From: Catenuloplanes atrovinosus
GTDB lineage: Bacteria > Actinomycetota > Actinomycetes > Mycobacteriales > Micromonosporaceae
Length of the DNA stretch: 64,000 nt
Assembly: GCF_031458235.1 (NCBI RefSeq)
Contig: NZ_JAVDYB010000001.1
Span: 2,377,001 to 2,441,000 of the forward strand
Direction of reading: 5' to 3'
A program made the position numbers and the translations under genes. The notes beneath the pieces were generated by a model. The model made no database searches. It saw nothing but the letters and a program-made list of their open reading frames with translations, and was not told where the DNA came from. Each line of letters starts with the position of its first letter. Position 1 is the first letter of the stretch. This document shows, piece after piece, positions 32,541 through 40,309 of this stretch.

Positions 32541-32566
32541 TGTGCCTGAGGCACACGCGTGTGCCT
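32541..32566. promoter_or_regulatory. Tandem palindromic operator upstream of hxlR
   Basis: AGGCACACGCGTGTGCCT (32549-32566) is a perfect 18-bp palindrome. Its left arm also pairs with TGTGCCT at 32541-32547, giving three half-sites in alternating orientation (TGTGCCT, AGGCACA, TGTGCCT). It starts 11 bases from the HxlR start codon. A dimeric winged-helix repressor bound here would block hxlR transcription or translation. Confidence 0.6.
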
Positions 32567-32604
32567 TTTGTACGGCCCTGGAAAGTGACGCATGATGGGG
32601 CTAC

Positions 32605-32617
32605 TTACCTGCGGTAA
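32605..32617. promoter_or_regulatory. TTACC-TGC-GGTAA palindrome between hxlR and doxX-like gene
   Basis: A perfect inverted repeat TTACC (32605-32609) and GGTAA (32613-32617), followed by the related GGTAACC...GGTCACC pair (32613-32632). The spacing and TTAC-type half-sites resemble operators of HxlR/YodB-type regulators. It sits 43 bases before the DoxX start and is probably the site that controls the divergent partner. Confidence 0.5.
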
Positions 32618-32659
32618 CCATCCTGGTCACCGCCATTGTGCCATGCGGAGAGGTCGTCA

Positions 32660-33025
32660 ATGGAGATCGCCTACTGGATCATCGCGGGCCTGCTGGCCGC
32701 GTTCTACCTCTACGCCGGCGGGCTGAAGGTCGGGCGCGACCGTGAGCGGTTGCGGCCGATGATGGGCTGGGTCGACACGATCCCGATGCCGGTGGTCCGG
32801 ACGATCGGCACGCTGGAGATCCTCGGCGCGGCGGGTCTGATCCTGCCGCCGCTGACCGGCATAGCGCCCGGCCTGGCGGTGGCGGCCGCGGCGGGGCTGG
32901 TGCTGATCCAGGCCGGCGGCATCGTGGTGCACCTGTCCCGCGGCGAGGCCCGCCTGATCGGGCTCAACGTGGCGCTGTTGGTGCTGGCGGCGGTCGCCGT
33001 CTGGCTGGGCGCGGCCCGCCTGTGA
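32660..33025 (+). CDS. DoxX-family membrane protein
   Basis: A 121-residue small integral membrane protein with four predicted helices. It shows the DoxX-type entry IAGLLAAFYLYAGGLKVGRDRERLRPMMGW and TIGTLEILGAAGLILPP. The ATG at 32660 is preceded by GGAGAGG. It is divergent from the HxlR regulator, a common pairing for DoxX-like proteins linked to redox or electrophile stress. The biochemical role of the family is not firmly known. Confidence 0.78.
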   Translation: MEIAYWIIAGLLAAFYLYAGGLKVGRDRERLRPMMGWVDTIPMPVVRTIGTLEILGAAGLILPPLTGIAPGLAVAAAAGLVLIQAGGIVVHLSRGEARLIGLNVALLVLAAVAVWLGAARL

Positions 33026-33075
33026 AAAGGCGGATATCGCCCCGGCGGCCGGGCGGGCGGCCCTAGCCTGCACCT

Positions 33076-33993
33076 ATGAGCCGCAGGACCGCGGACGCCG
33101 TGGCGTGGCTGGAGACGAACCCGGCGCTGGAGGAACTGGCCGAGGCGTTCCCGGACGAGTGGGTGCGGGTGCGGCGCGGCCTGGACGCGCTGATCGCCCG
33201 GGACGACGCCGAGGAGATCAAGGCGTACATCACCCGGGTGTCCCAGCCGGAGGCGGCGCTGCCCGGACGGTCACGGTCGCGGCGGGACCGGCTGCTGGCC
33301 GAGGTGCGCCGGCAGATGTCGGTCGCGGTGCTCAAACGGGAGATCCTGAGCGCCACCACCGGCGTGTCCGAGGGGCGGGTCAGGTTCAACCTCATCAACG
33401 GGTACGTGGCGCAGCGGCTGCTGTTCCGGCGCGGGCTGGAGCGCAAGCCGGTGCGGATGGGCGTGTTCCGGGCGGTGTGGCCGCTCCTGGGCCAGCGCCG
33501 GCTGCTGATGCCCCTGGTCCAGAGGAGGGGCATCTGGTGCTTCTACTCGAAGCCGCTGATCACACGGCTGGCGCGGCTGATCGGTGACCGATCGTGCCTG
33601 GAGATCGCGGCCGGGGACGGCACGCTGTCGCGGTTCCTGGCGCGGGCCGGCGTGCGGATCGTGGCGACGGACGATCACAGTTGGAGCGACAGCATCGAGT
33701 TCCCGGAGAGCGTGCTGCGCCAGGACGCCCGCGCGGCGCTGCGCGCACACGCGCCGGAGGTGGTGATCTGCTCGTGGCCGCCGGCCGGCAACGACTTCGA
33801 GCGGCACGTGTTCACCACCGAGAGCGTGCGGCTGTACGTGGTGATCGGCTCGAAGCACCGGGAGAGCACCGGTGACTGGGCCGCCTACGAGCGCCAGGAC
33901 GGGTTCACCATGACGGCCGACGACGACCTCGGGCGGCTGGTGCTGCCACCCGAGGTCGAGCACGCGGTCTACGTGTTCCGGCGCCGGACGTGA
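33076..33993 (+). CDS. Putative SAM-dependent methyltransferase
   Basis: A 305-residue protein. The N-terminal 120 residues are helical, basic and of unknown type. The C-terminal half has a methyltransferase-like motif I (CLEIAAGDGTLSRFL), an acidic strand-2 end (IVATDDHSW) and an aromatic/Pro motif ICSWPPAGNDFE, which recalls the N/D-PP-Y/F active-site loop of amino-methyltransferases. The substrate is unknown. The start has no strong ribosome binding site but the frame fits well. It is nearly back to back with the convergent SDR gene (one base gap). Confidence 0.6.
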   Translation: MSRRTADAVAWLETNPALEELAEAFPDEWVRVRRGLDALIARDDAEEIKAYITRVSQPEAALPGRSRSRRDRLLAEVRRQMSVAVLKREILSATTGVSEGRVRFNLINGYVAQRLLFRRGLERKPVRMGVFRAVWPLLGQRRLLMPLVQRRGIWCFYSKPLITRLARLIGDRSCLEIAAGDGTLSRFLARAGVRIVATDDHSWSDSIEFPESVLRQDARAALRAHAPEVVICSWPPAGNDFERHVFTTESVRLYVVIGSKHRESTGDWAAYERQDGFTMTADDDLGRLVLPPEVEHAVYVFRRRT

Positions 33994-33994
33994 C

Positions 33995-34726
33995 TCACCA
34001 CGGCACGGTGCCCTCGTCGGACAGGAACGCGGCGGTGGGGCGCTCACCGGAGGTGGCGAGCGTGACCGCGATGGCGGCGCCCTGCGCGGCGGTGCGGTCC
34101 AGGTGCAGGCCGAGCGCGGTGGCGAAGTCGGTGTCGCAGGCGCCGGGCGCGATGGCGGTGACCGTGATGCCGTCGTCGGCGAGCGCCTTGGCGTACTGGA
34201 CGGTCAGCATGTTCAGCGCCGACTTCGACACCGGGTAGCCGGCCATCGCGATCCTGGTGGCGAACGAGAAGTCCGGGTCGGTCATCCGCGCCATCGACGC
34301 CGTACCGCTGGAGACGTTGATGATCCGGGCGCCGGAGGCGCGGCGCAGCAGCGGCAGGAACGCCTCGGTCACGCGGATGACGCCGAACAGGTTGGTGTCG
34401 AAGATGCCGCGGACGACGTCCAGGTCGACCGCGCCCGGTACCTGCCGCCGGCCGCCGGAGATGCCGGCGTTGTTGACCAGCACGTCGAGGCGGCCGAAGC
34501 GGTCGGTGACCTCCGCGGCGGCGCGGGCCACGGACGCGTCGTCGGTGACGTCCAGCGTGACCGCGTGCGCGCCGATCCGGGCCGCGGTCGCCGCGCCCTT
34601 GGCGGCGTCGCGCGCCGCCACCACCACGGTCAGCCCGTGCCCGGCGAGCCCTTCCGCGATCGCCGCGCCGATGCCCTTGTTCGCCCCGGTGACCAGGGCG
34701 ATTCGCTCGTTGTCCATGCCTGCCAT
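33995..34726 (-). CDS. Short-chain dehydrogenase/reductase (carbonyl-reductase type)
   Basis: A 243-residue classical SDR with TGANKGIG (NADP-binding, near residue 14), NNAGIS, the catalytic Ser in INVSSGTAS and YPVSK (Tyr164, Lys168). TGANKGIG followed by LAGHGLTVVVAAR is typical of carbonyl-reductase-like SDRs that reduce aldehydes and quinones. MAGMDN at 34726 or MDNER at 34717 could be the start. It is divergent from the LysR gene at 34788, its probable regulator. Confidence 0.85.
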   Translation of the reverse strand: MAGMDNERIALVTGANKGIGAAIAEGLAGHGLTVVVAARDAAKGAATAARIGAHAVTLDVTDDASVARAAAEVTDRFGRLDVLVNNAGISGGRRQVPGAVDLDVVRGIFDTNLFGVIRVTEAFLPLLRRASGARIINVSSGTASMARMTDPDFSFATRIAMAGYPVSKSALNMLTVQYAKALADDGITVTAIAPGACDTDFATALGLHLDRTAAQGAAIAVTLATSGERPTAAFLSDEGTVPW

Positions 34727-34774
34727 CGGACCACCGGCGGCTCCGCCGCTCCAAGATCGATCGGGTCCAGACCG

Positions 34775-34789
34775 ATACCCTGAGGGTAT
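34775..34789 (+). promoter_or_regulatory. T-N11-A palindrome overlapping the LysR start
   Basis: ATACCC (34775-34780), TGA, GGGTAT (34784-34789) is a perfect 6-bp inverted repeat with the T-N11-A form of LysR-type binding sites. It overlaps the ATG (34788) of the LysR gene and lies 49 bases from the divergent SDR start. It is a good candidate autoregulatory site. Confidence 0.55.
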
Positions 34790-35636
34790 GGATGACGTGG
34801 AGACCCGGGAGCTGCGCTACTTCGTGGCGGTGGCGGAGGAGCTGCACTTCGGGCGCGCGGCCGACCGGCTCGGCATCGCGCAGCCGCCGCTGTCGCGGGC
34901 GATCCGGCGGCTGGAGCACCGGCTCGGTGTGCCGCTGCTGGCGCGCACCAGCCGGTCGGTGCGGCTCACCCCGGCCGGGGAGACGCTGCTGCACGAGGGG
35001 CGCGCGGCGCTGAACGGGGTCGCGGCCGCGGTGCGGCGCACCCGCCGGGCCGGCCGGGACACCCCGGCGCTGGTGCTCGCGCTGAAGGCCGGCGGCGACT
35101 CGGGGCTGCTGCGGGCGATCCTGCGCGGGTACGCCGAGCGGCCCGGGTCCGTACCGGTGGAGCTAGTCTTCTCGGTGCACGAGCGGGCCGCCATGGTCCG
35201 GGACGGGCGCGCCGACCTGGCGCTGCTGCACCATCCGCAGAACGATCTCACCGGCCTGGACAGCGCGCCGCTGCACACCGAGCCCCGGATGCTGGCGCTG
35301 GCCGAGGACCACCCGCTGGCCGCGCGCGAGTCGATCACGCTGGCCGACCTGGACGGGCTGCCGATGCCGCGGTGGCCGGAGGCGGCCGATCCCGGGCCGG
35401 GCCCGATGGTGACCGAGGTCGGCGAACTGCTGCACCTGGTCGTGCTGGGCCGCGCGGTGTCGCTGGTCACCGAGTCGGCGGCCCGCCGCCCGTACGCCGG
35501 CGTCGCGTACCGCCCGGTGGTCGACGCCGCTCCGGCCACGCTGGTGGTCGCGTGGCCGGAGGGCAGCCGCTCGCGCCGGATCGCCGGGTTCGTCGAGGCG
35601 GCCCGGGCCGTGACGAGCGCGCTCAGTCCCGGGTGA
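34788..35636 (+). CDS. LysR-family transcriptional regulator
   Basis: A 282-residue LTTR with an N-terminal winged helix-turn-helix (ELRYFVAVAEELHFGRAADRLGIAQPPLSRAIRRLE, residues 8-43, quoted in parts) and a periplasmic-binding-like effector domain (LVLALKAGGDSG; VFSVHERAAMVRDGRADLALLH). It overlaps a palindromic T-N11-A site at its start codon and is divergent from the SDR gene. Its 3' end overlaps the convergent SPW gene by 14 bases. The effector is unknown. Confidence 0.88.
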   Translation: MDDVETRELRYFVAVAEELHFGRAADRLGIAQPPLSRAIRRLEHRLGVPLLARTSRSVRLTPAGETLLHEGRAALNGVAAAVRRTRRAGRDTPALVLALKAGGDSGLLRAILRGYAERPGSVPVELVFSVHERAAMVRDGRADLALLHHPQNDLTGLDSAPLHTEPRMLALAEDHPLAARESITLADLDGLPMPRWPEAADPGPGPMVTEVGELLHLVVLGRAVSLVTESAARRPYAGVAYRPVVDAAPATLVVAWPEGSRSRRIAGFVEAARAVTSALSPG

Positions 35637-36069
35637 CGCTGCGGGACCGGCCGCCCGCCGCGGCGCTGGCCAGCGCCAGCACGCCGATGATCGCGCCGGT
35701 GGCCAGGCCGGTGCGCGCGGCGGTCAGGTCGTCGCCGTAGCCGAGCAGCCAGGGCGAGCCGATCAGCCAACCGCCGAGCGCCAGGTGCACCAGCCCGAGC
35801 CGGCTGGTCCGCGGCGGCGACCCGAGCCGGACCACCGCCAGCAGCGCGACCAGCACGCCGGTGACCAGCGTGTTCCACCGGCCGGCGCCGTCGAGGCCGA
35901 GCACGAACGGCGCCGCGACCAGCCAGACGCCGGCCAGCAGCACCGCGATGTCCGTGATCAGCGACAGCCGGCCGCCGGCCGGTCCCGGGTACGTCGGCGG
36001 CGCGCTCTCCTCGGCCAGCTCGTGACCGGGTGGCCGCGGCCGGTTCTCCGGTCCCTTGACGTTGTCCAT
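35623..36069 (-). CDS. SPW-repeat membrane protein
   Basis: A 148-residue actinobacterial membrane protein with two SPW-type repeats: the first in LLAGVWLVAAPFVLGL (degenerate, APF) and the second in LALGGWLIGSPWLLGY (canonical SPW). A hydrophilic N-terminal tail of about 35 residues precedes about four helices. The ATG at 36069 has AGAGG upstream; longer frames start at 36084 and 36102. The function of the family is unknown. Its 3' end overlaps the LysR gene, an antisense arrangement. Confidence 0.8.
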   Translation of the reverse strand: MDNVKGPENRPRPPGHELAEESAPPTYPGPAGGRLSLITDIAVLLAGVWLVAAPFVLGLDGAGRWNTLVTGVLVALLAVVRLGSPPRTSRLGLVHLALGGWLIGSPWLLGYGDDLTAARTGLATGAIIGVLALASAAAGGRSRSVTRD

Positions 36070-36091
36070 GACGTTCCTCTGCATGCCTCGG

Positions 36092-36119
36092 GGGTGGGGC
36101 ATCGACGGCTACCCCACCC
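36092..36119 (-). terminator. Hairpin after the first M28 peptidase gene
   Basis: An 8-bp inverted repeat GGGTGGGG (36092-36099) / CCCCACCC (36112-36119), 16 bases downstream of the minus-strand M28 stop and just before the SPW start. It is a probable terminator or leader structure. Confidence 0.5.
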
Positions 36120-36135
36120 GCCGTGGCGGCAAACG

Positions 36136-37530
36136 CTACGGGTTGCGGGCCGTGGCGTACGCGGCCGCGCCGATCAACTCCATCGACACCTTCAGCCGCT
36201 CCAGGCTGATGTTCTTCGCGATCGTGTCCTCGGGGCTGTGGTACGGCGGTTCGAGCGTCGCCGGGGACTCCTCGCCCCGCCAGGAGAAGTTCGCCGCCGC
36301 GATGCCGACCTCCTGGAACGACTGGTGGTCGCTGGACCCGCGCAGCGTGACCGGGGAGATCCGCGGCGTGTAGCCGAGCCGCCCGGCCGCGGCGGCCACC
36401 TCGTCGGTGGCGCGGTTCGCCAGGCCGGTGAAGGAGAGCAGCCAGTAGCGGGTGGCCGGGTCCCAGCTGGTGGCGACCATGTCGTTCTGGAACACCGCGA
36501 CGATCCGGTCCCGCTCGGCCTGCGGTAGCTGTGCCACGTGGTAGCGCGAGCCGACCAGGCCCTGCTCCTCCGAGCCCCACAGCCCGAACCGGAGCGTGGC
36601 GTTGACCGGCAGCCGGCGCAGCACCCGGGCGAGTTCCAGGTTGAGCACGGTGCCGGAGCCGTCGTCGTTCGCCCCGGGCGCGCCGATCACGGAGTCGTAG
36701 TGCGCGCTGACCATGACGACCGGCCCGGTGCCGTCCCCCCTGGTCCGCTCCGCGAGCACGTTGTGCGAGGTCAGGCCGCGGTGCGCGGTGGTGGTGACGG
36801 TCAGCTTCCGCAGCCGTCCCGCGGCCAGCAGCGCGCGCAGCCGGTGCTTCTGCGCCTGCGCCACGCCGACCACCGGGATCGGCACCGGCGTGGTGGCCGA
36901 GCCGGGCAGCGACGGGCTGAACGCGGGCGCGCGGCGCGGGTCCACCAGGTCGGCCGGGAGGAACACCACGGCGGCGGCGCCGCGCGCCACCGCGGTCGCG
37001 ACCACGGTCTCGCGGTCCGCGGCCACGTAGTCGACGAGCAGGATCTTGCGGCGCACGTCCTCCGGGTAGTCGGCGGCGGCGCCCGCGCCCGCGTCCAGCA
37101 CCTCGCCGCGCACGGTCACGTCCAGCCGCGCCTGGCCGGACGCGCCGGCCTGCCAGCACAGGTCGCGGGGCAGCCCGCCGGGGGTGTCCAGGTCGGCGAG
37201 GAACTTGTCCGCCACCGGGAACGGCTGCAGCGTGGTGTCGTATCCGAGCCGGTCGAACACGCCGGCGCAGTAGTCGGCGGCGCGCCGCTCCGAGCGGGTG
37301 CCGCCGATCCGCGGGCCGATCCGCTCGGCGAGCACGCGCAGGTGCTCCAGCGCGCGGCGCGCGGACACCTCGCCGGCGACCTGCCGATCGGCCGGGGTCA
37401 GGGCGGGCGGGCGCACCGAGCCGGGGCGCTGCTCGTCCACGGCCCAGGCGGGTGCGGGCAGCGCGACGCCGGCCGCACCCCCGGCCGCGATCACCAGCAT
37501 CCGGCGGCGGCTGAACGAGGACTGTTCCAC
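36136..37530 (-). CDS. Tat-exported M28 family zinc aminopeptidase, copy 1
   Basis: A 464-residue exported peptidase with a twin-arginine signal SRRRMLVIAAGG (near residues 7-18) and cleavage likely after AWA. It is followed by a protease-associated (PA) insert and the M28 catalytic domain. Zinc ligands fit the co-catalytic pattern: His277 (SAHYDS), Asp289 (GANDDGSG), the Glu pair near 321 (WGSEEQ), Asp in FQNDM and the C-terminal His in EPPYHSPEDT. It should cleave N-terminal residues from peptides outside the cell. A close paralogue with the same layout lies at 51903-53282. A hairpin follows the gene. Confidence 0.9.
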   Translation of the reverse strand: MEQSSFSRRRMLVIAAGGAAGVALPAPAWAVDEQRPGSVRPPALTPADRQVAGEVSARRALEHLRVLAERIGPRIGGTRSERRAADYCAGVFDRLGYDTTLQPFPVADKFLADLDTPGGLPRDLCWQAGASGQARLDVTVRGEVLDAGAGAAADYPEDVRRKILLVDYVAADRETVVATAVARGAAAVVFLPADLVDPRRAPAFSPSLPGSATTPVPIPVVGVAQAQKHRLRALLAAGRLRKLTVTTTAHRGLTSHNVLAERTRGDGTGPVVMVSAHYDSVIGAPGANDDGSGTVLNLELARVLRRLPVNATLRFGLWGSEEQGLVGSRYHVAQLPQAERDRIVAVFQNDMVATSWDPATRYWLLSFTGLANRATDEVAAAAGRLGYTPRISPVTLRGSSDHQSFQEVGIAAANFSWRGEESPATLEPPYHSPEDTIAKNISLERLKVSMELIGAAAYATARNP

Positions 37531-37643
37531 GTCTCCTCCTAGGTGTCCGGCCGGCTTCGGTCCGTCGCCGTACCGTCACAGGAAGAGACTAGGGTCGATC
37601 TTGATCGTGGTCTATGGGGAATCCGTTTCGCCGGGATGATCTT

Positions 37644-38105
37644 TTATCGCGCGTTCAGGTGCGCGCGCAGCGCGGCGGCGATCGCCCCGGCGGCGGCGAG
37701 CTGCTCCGGGGTGAGCGCGTCGACGAACAGCTCGCGCACCACGCGCAGGTGCGGCACCGTGGCCGCGCGGAACGCCGCGCCGCCGGCCTCGGTCAGCACG
37801 ACCAGCGCGCCGCGGTTGTCGCCCGGCGAGTCGGTGCGGCCGATCAGCCCGCGGCGCTCCATCCGGCCCAGGTGGTGGGAGAGTCGGCTGCGCTCCCAGC
37901 CGATGTGCGCGGCCAGCTCGGAGGAGCGCATCCGGGTGTCCGGCGCCTCGCTGAGCGCGAGCAGCACCGCGTAGTCGCCGGACCCGAGCCCGGTGTCGCT
38001 CTGCAGGCGGCTCACCACCCGGGTGCGCAGCGCCTCGGTGGACTCGATGAAGTCGCGCCAGACCGCGAGCTCGCCGCGATCGGGAAGTCTGCGGGCACCG
38101 GGCAT
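37644..38105 (-). CDS. MarR-family transcriptional regulator
   Basis: A 153-residue MarR protein with the winged helix (SSELAAHIGWERSRLSHHLGRMERRGLI) and the basic wing (RTDSPGDNRGALVVLTEAG), each split over its helices, and a C-terminal dimerisation helix. The start at 38105 follows GGAGGTGAGG. The divergent promoter to the flavin oxidoreductase at 38180 contains a long symmetric set of inverted repeats, so it very probably represses that gene and itself. Confidence 0.88.
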   Translation of the reverse strand: MPGARRLPDRGELAVWRDFIESTEALRTRVVSRLQSDTGLGSGDYAVLLALSEAPDTRMRSSELAAHIGWERSRLSHHLGRMERRGLIGRTDSPGDNRGALVVLTEAGGAAFRAATVPHLRVVRELFVDALTPEQLAAAGAIAAALRAHLNAR

Positions 38106-38124
38106 AAACCCTCACCTCCACTGG

Positions 38125-38160
38125 TTGACGTGTCCATCGTACCGATGATTGACACGTCAA
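38125..38160. promoter_or_regulatory. Nested inverted repeats in the marR-LLM divergent promoter
   Basis: TTGACGTGTC (38125-38134) and GACACGTCAA (38151-38160) are perfect 10-bp arms around a 16-base centre, which itself holds CATCG-TAC-CGATG (38135-38147). The right arm is also a local palindrome GTTGAC-like site (GATTGAC-AC-GTCAATC, 38148-38163). Such sites are typical for MarR dimers. It lies 20 bases before both the MarR and LLM starts. Confidence 0.65.
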
Positions 38161-38179
38161 TCACCCCTCGGAGGGCATC

Positions 38180-39205
38180 ATGATTCTCGGACTGGACACG
38201 TTCGGCGACGTGCCGGTGGGCGACGACGGCGCGCCGGTCTCGCACGCGGTCGCGATCCGCCAGGTGGTCGACGAGGCCGTGCTCGCCGACGACCTCGGCG
38301 TGGACGTGATCGCGCTCGGCGAGCACCACCGGCCGGAGTACTCGATCTCCACGCCGGAGACCGTGCTGGCCGGCATCGCCACCCGTACCCGCCGGATCGG
38401 GCTCGCCTCCGGCGTGACCGTGCTCAGCTCGGACGACCCGGTCCGGGTGTTCCAGCGGTTCGCGACCGTGGACGCGCTGTCCGGCGGCCGGGCGCAGGCG
38501 ATCCTCGGGCGCGGCTCGTTCACCGAGTCGTTCCCGCTGTTCGGCTACGACCTCAGCCGGTACGACGTGCTGTTCGAGGAGAAGCTCGACCTCTTCGTCA
38601 AGCTCCTCGACGAGACGCCGGTGACCTGGGAGGGCACGACCCGGCCCGCGCTCACCGACGCGGAGGTGTTCCCCAGGACCGAGTCCGGCCGGCTGGACAC
38701 CTGGGTCGGCGTCGGCGGATCGCCGCAGTCGGTGGTCCGTACCGCCCGGCACGGCCTGCCCCTGATGCTGGCCATCATCGGTGGCGCGCCCGAGCGGTTC
38801 GCGCCCTACGTCGACCTCTACCGCCGGGCCGCGGACCAACTCGGCACGGTCGCGCACCCGGTCGGCATGCACTCGCCCGGCTTCGTCGCCGACACCGACG
38901 AGCAGGCCAAGGAGCTGTTCTACCCGTACTACAAGGTGCAGCGGGACCGGATCGGCGCGCTGCGCGGCTGGCCGCCGCTGCGCCGGGAGGAGTTCGACCA
39001 CGAGGTCGCGCACGGGTCGCTCTACATCGGCTCGCCGGAGACGGTGGCCCGTAAGATCGCCCGCGCGGCGAAGGCGCTGGACGTGGGACGGTTCGACCTG
39101 ATCTACACGGTCGGCGCGCAGCCGATCAGCGCGCGCACGCGCGCGGTCGAGCTGCTCGGCGCGAAGGTCTTCCCGATGGTTCGCGACCTGATGACGGAGA
39201 ACTGA
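38180..39205 (+). CDS. LLM-class flavin-dependent oxidoreductase
   Basis: A 341-residue bacterial luciferase-like monooxygenase (single-subunit LLM class, TIM barrel). Motifs include LDTFGDVP at strand 1, [45 protein letters not shown] and the C-terminal [12 protein letters not shown]. Members use FMNH2 or F420 to oxidise or reduce small organics. The ribosome binding site GGAGGG precedes the ATG. It is likely under the divergent MarR regulator and in one transcript with the F420-reductase-like gene 4 bases downstream. Confidence 0.88.
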   Translation: MILGLDTFGDVPVGDDGAPVSHAVAIRQVVDEAVLADDLGVDVIALGEHHRPEYSISTPETVLAGIATRTRRIGLASGVTVLSSDDPVRVFQRFATVDALSGGRAQAILGRGSFTESFPLFGYDLSRYDVLFEEKLDLFVKLLDETPVTWEGTTRPALTDAEVFPRTESGRLDTWVGVGGSPQSVVRTARHGLPLMLAIIGGAPERFAPYVDLYRRAADQLGTVAHPVGMHSPGFVADTDEQAKELFYPYYKVQRDRIGALRGWPPLRREEFDHEVAHGSLYIGSPETVARKIARAAKALDVGRFDLIYTVGAQPISARTRAVELLGAKVFPMVRDLMTEN

Positions 39206-39209
39206 CACC

Positions 39210-39887
39210 ATGAGCGTCATCGGCATCCTCGGCGCCGGCAAGCTCGGCACGGTCCTGGCCCGGCTCGCGGTCGCGGCCGGCCACGACGTGCTGATCGCCG
39301 GCTCCGGCGACCCCGCCAGGATCAAACTGATCGTCGAGATCCTCACGCCGGGCGCGGTCGCGGTCACCGCCGACGAGGCCGCGCGGCGCGCCGACGTGGT
39401 CGTGCTCGCGCTGCCCCTCGGCCGGTACCGCACGGTCCCCGCGGACGCGCTGCGCGGCAAGCTGGTGATCGACGCGATGAACTACTGGTGGGAGGTCGAC
39501 GGCGTCCGCGACGACCTCACCGACCCGCGCACCTCCTCCAGCGAGACCGTGCGCGCCTTCCTGACCGGCGCTCGCGTGGTCAAGGCGTTCAACCACATGG
39601 GATACCACGACCTGGAGGAGGGCGCGCTGCCCGCGGGCGCGCCCGGCCGCCGCGCCATCGCGATCGCCGGCGAGCCGGACGACGCGGCCGAGGTGGCGGC
39701 GCTGGTCGACGCGCTCGGCTTCGACCCGGTGGTGGCCGGGCCGCTCGCCGAGGGCGTACGGATGGAGCCGGGCACCGAACTGTTCGGCGCGAACACGGAC
39801 GCGGCCGAGGTCCGCGCCATGCTGGACCGCTTCGCCGACTCCGCGCGCGGCCGCGTCGTCACGGCCGCGCGCGGCGGCGCGGTGTGA
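39210..39887 (+). CDS. NADPH-dependent F420 reductase-like oxidoreductase
   Basis: A 225-residue Rossmann-fold protein with GILGAGKLG at the N-terminal nucleotide site, [25 protein letters not shown] and [15 protein letters not shown]. This is the pattern of the NADPH:F420 oxidoreductase / F420-binding coenzyme domain. It could supply reduced F420 (or act directly as a reductase) for the preceding LLM enzyme. It starts 4 bases after that gene's stop. The assignment to F420 is by family likeness; direct evidence is absent. Confidence 0.75.
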   Translation: MSVIGILGAGKLGTVLARLAVAAGHDVLIAGSGDPARIKLIVEILTPGAVAVTADEAARRADVVVLALPLGRYRTVPADALRGKLVIDAMNYWWEVDGVRDDLTDPRTSSSETVRAFLTGARVVKAFNHMGYHDLEEGALPAGAPGRRAIAIAGEPDDAAEVAALVDALGFDPVVAGPLAEGVRMEPGTELFGANTDAAEVRAMLDRFADSARGRVVTAARGGAV

Positions 39888-39916
39888 CCGCCGCCGCGCC
39901 GTCTCCGCCACGGCGA

Positions 39917-40309
39917 TCAGCTGCCGCGGATCCGGCCCGGCCACCCGCCGGCGACGTCGTCCCGCCCGCCGGTGAATCGGACCGTCACGACGGCGCGGCG
40001 GTCGTTCAGGCGTACGGCCGTCGCGTGGCCGGGGCGGTCGAAGCCGTCGAGCCGTACCGTGAGGGGGCCGCCCGCGCCGGTGAAGTTGCGCCACCACCGC
40101 TTGGTGTCCGGGATCGCGACGTTGATGCGCACGCCGTCGGGCGTGCGGACGTAGGCGACCGGGGTGCTGAACGCGCGCCCCGAGCGGCGCCCGACGTAGG
40201 AGACGACGGTCATCCGCCGCCGGACCAGCGGGCCCAGCCGGGGTGAGTCCTGGAGCGCGACGGCACAGGAGTTGACATGATGGACGATCGCCCGCGCAGC
40301 ATGGTTCAT
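39917..40309 (-). CDS. DDN-like deazaflavin (F420H2)-dependent nitroreductase family protein
   Basis: A 130-residue protein of the actinobacterial DDN/DUF385 split-barrel family. Family motifs are LVRRRMTVVSYVGRRSGRAFSTPVAYV and KRWWRNFTGAGGPLTVRL (each continuous in the family, quoted in parts). Such proteins bind F420H2 and reduce quinones or nitro compounds. The start at 40309 abuts the divergent TetR gene: its ATG overlaps the other ATG on the opposite strand (CATGG). No good ribosome binding site is visible, as for a possible leaderless transcript. Confidence 0.7.
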   Translation of the reverse strand: MNHAARAIVHHVNSCAVALQDSPRLGPLVRRRMTVVSYVGRRSGRAFSTPVAYVRTPDGVRINVAIPDTKRWWRNFTGAGGPLTVRLDGFDRPGHATAVRLNDRRAVVTVRFTGGRDDVAGGWPGRIRGS

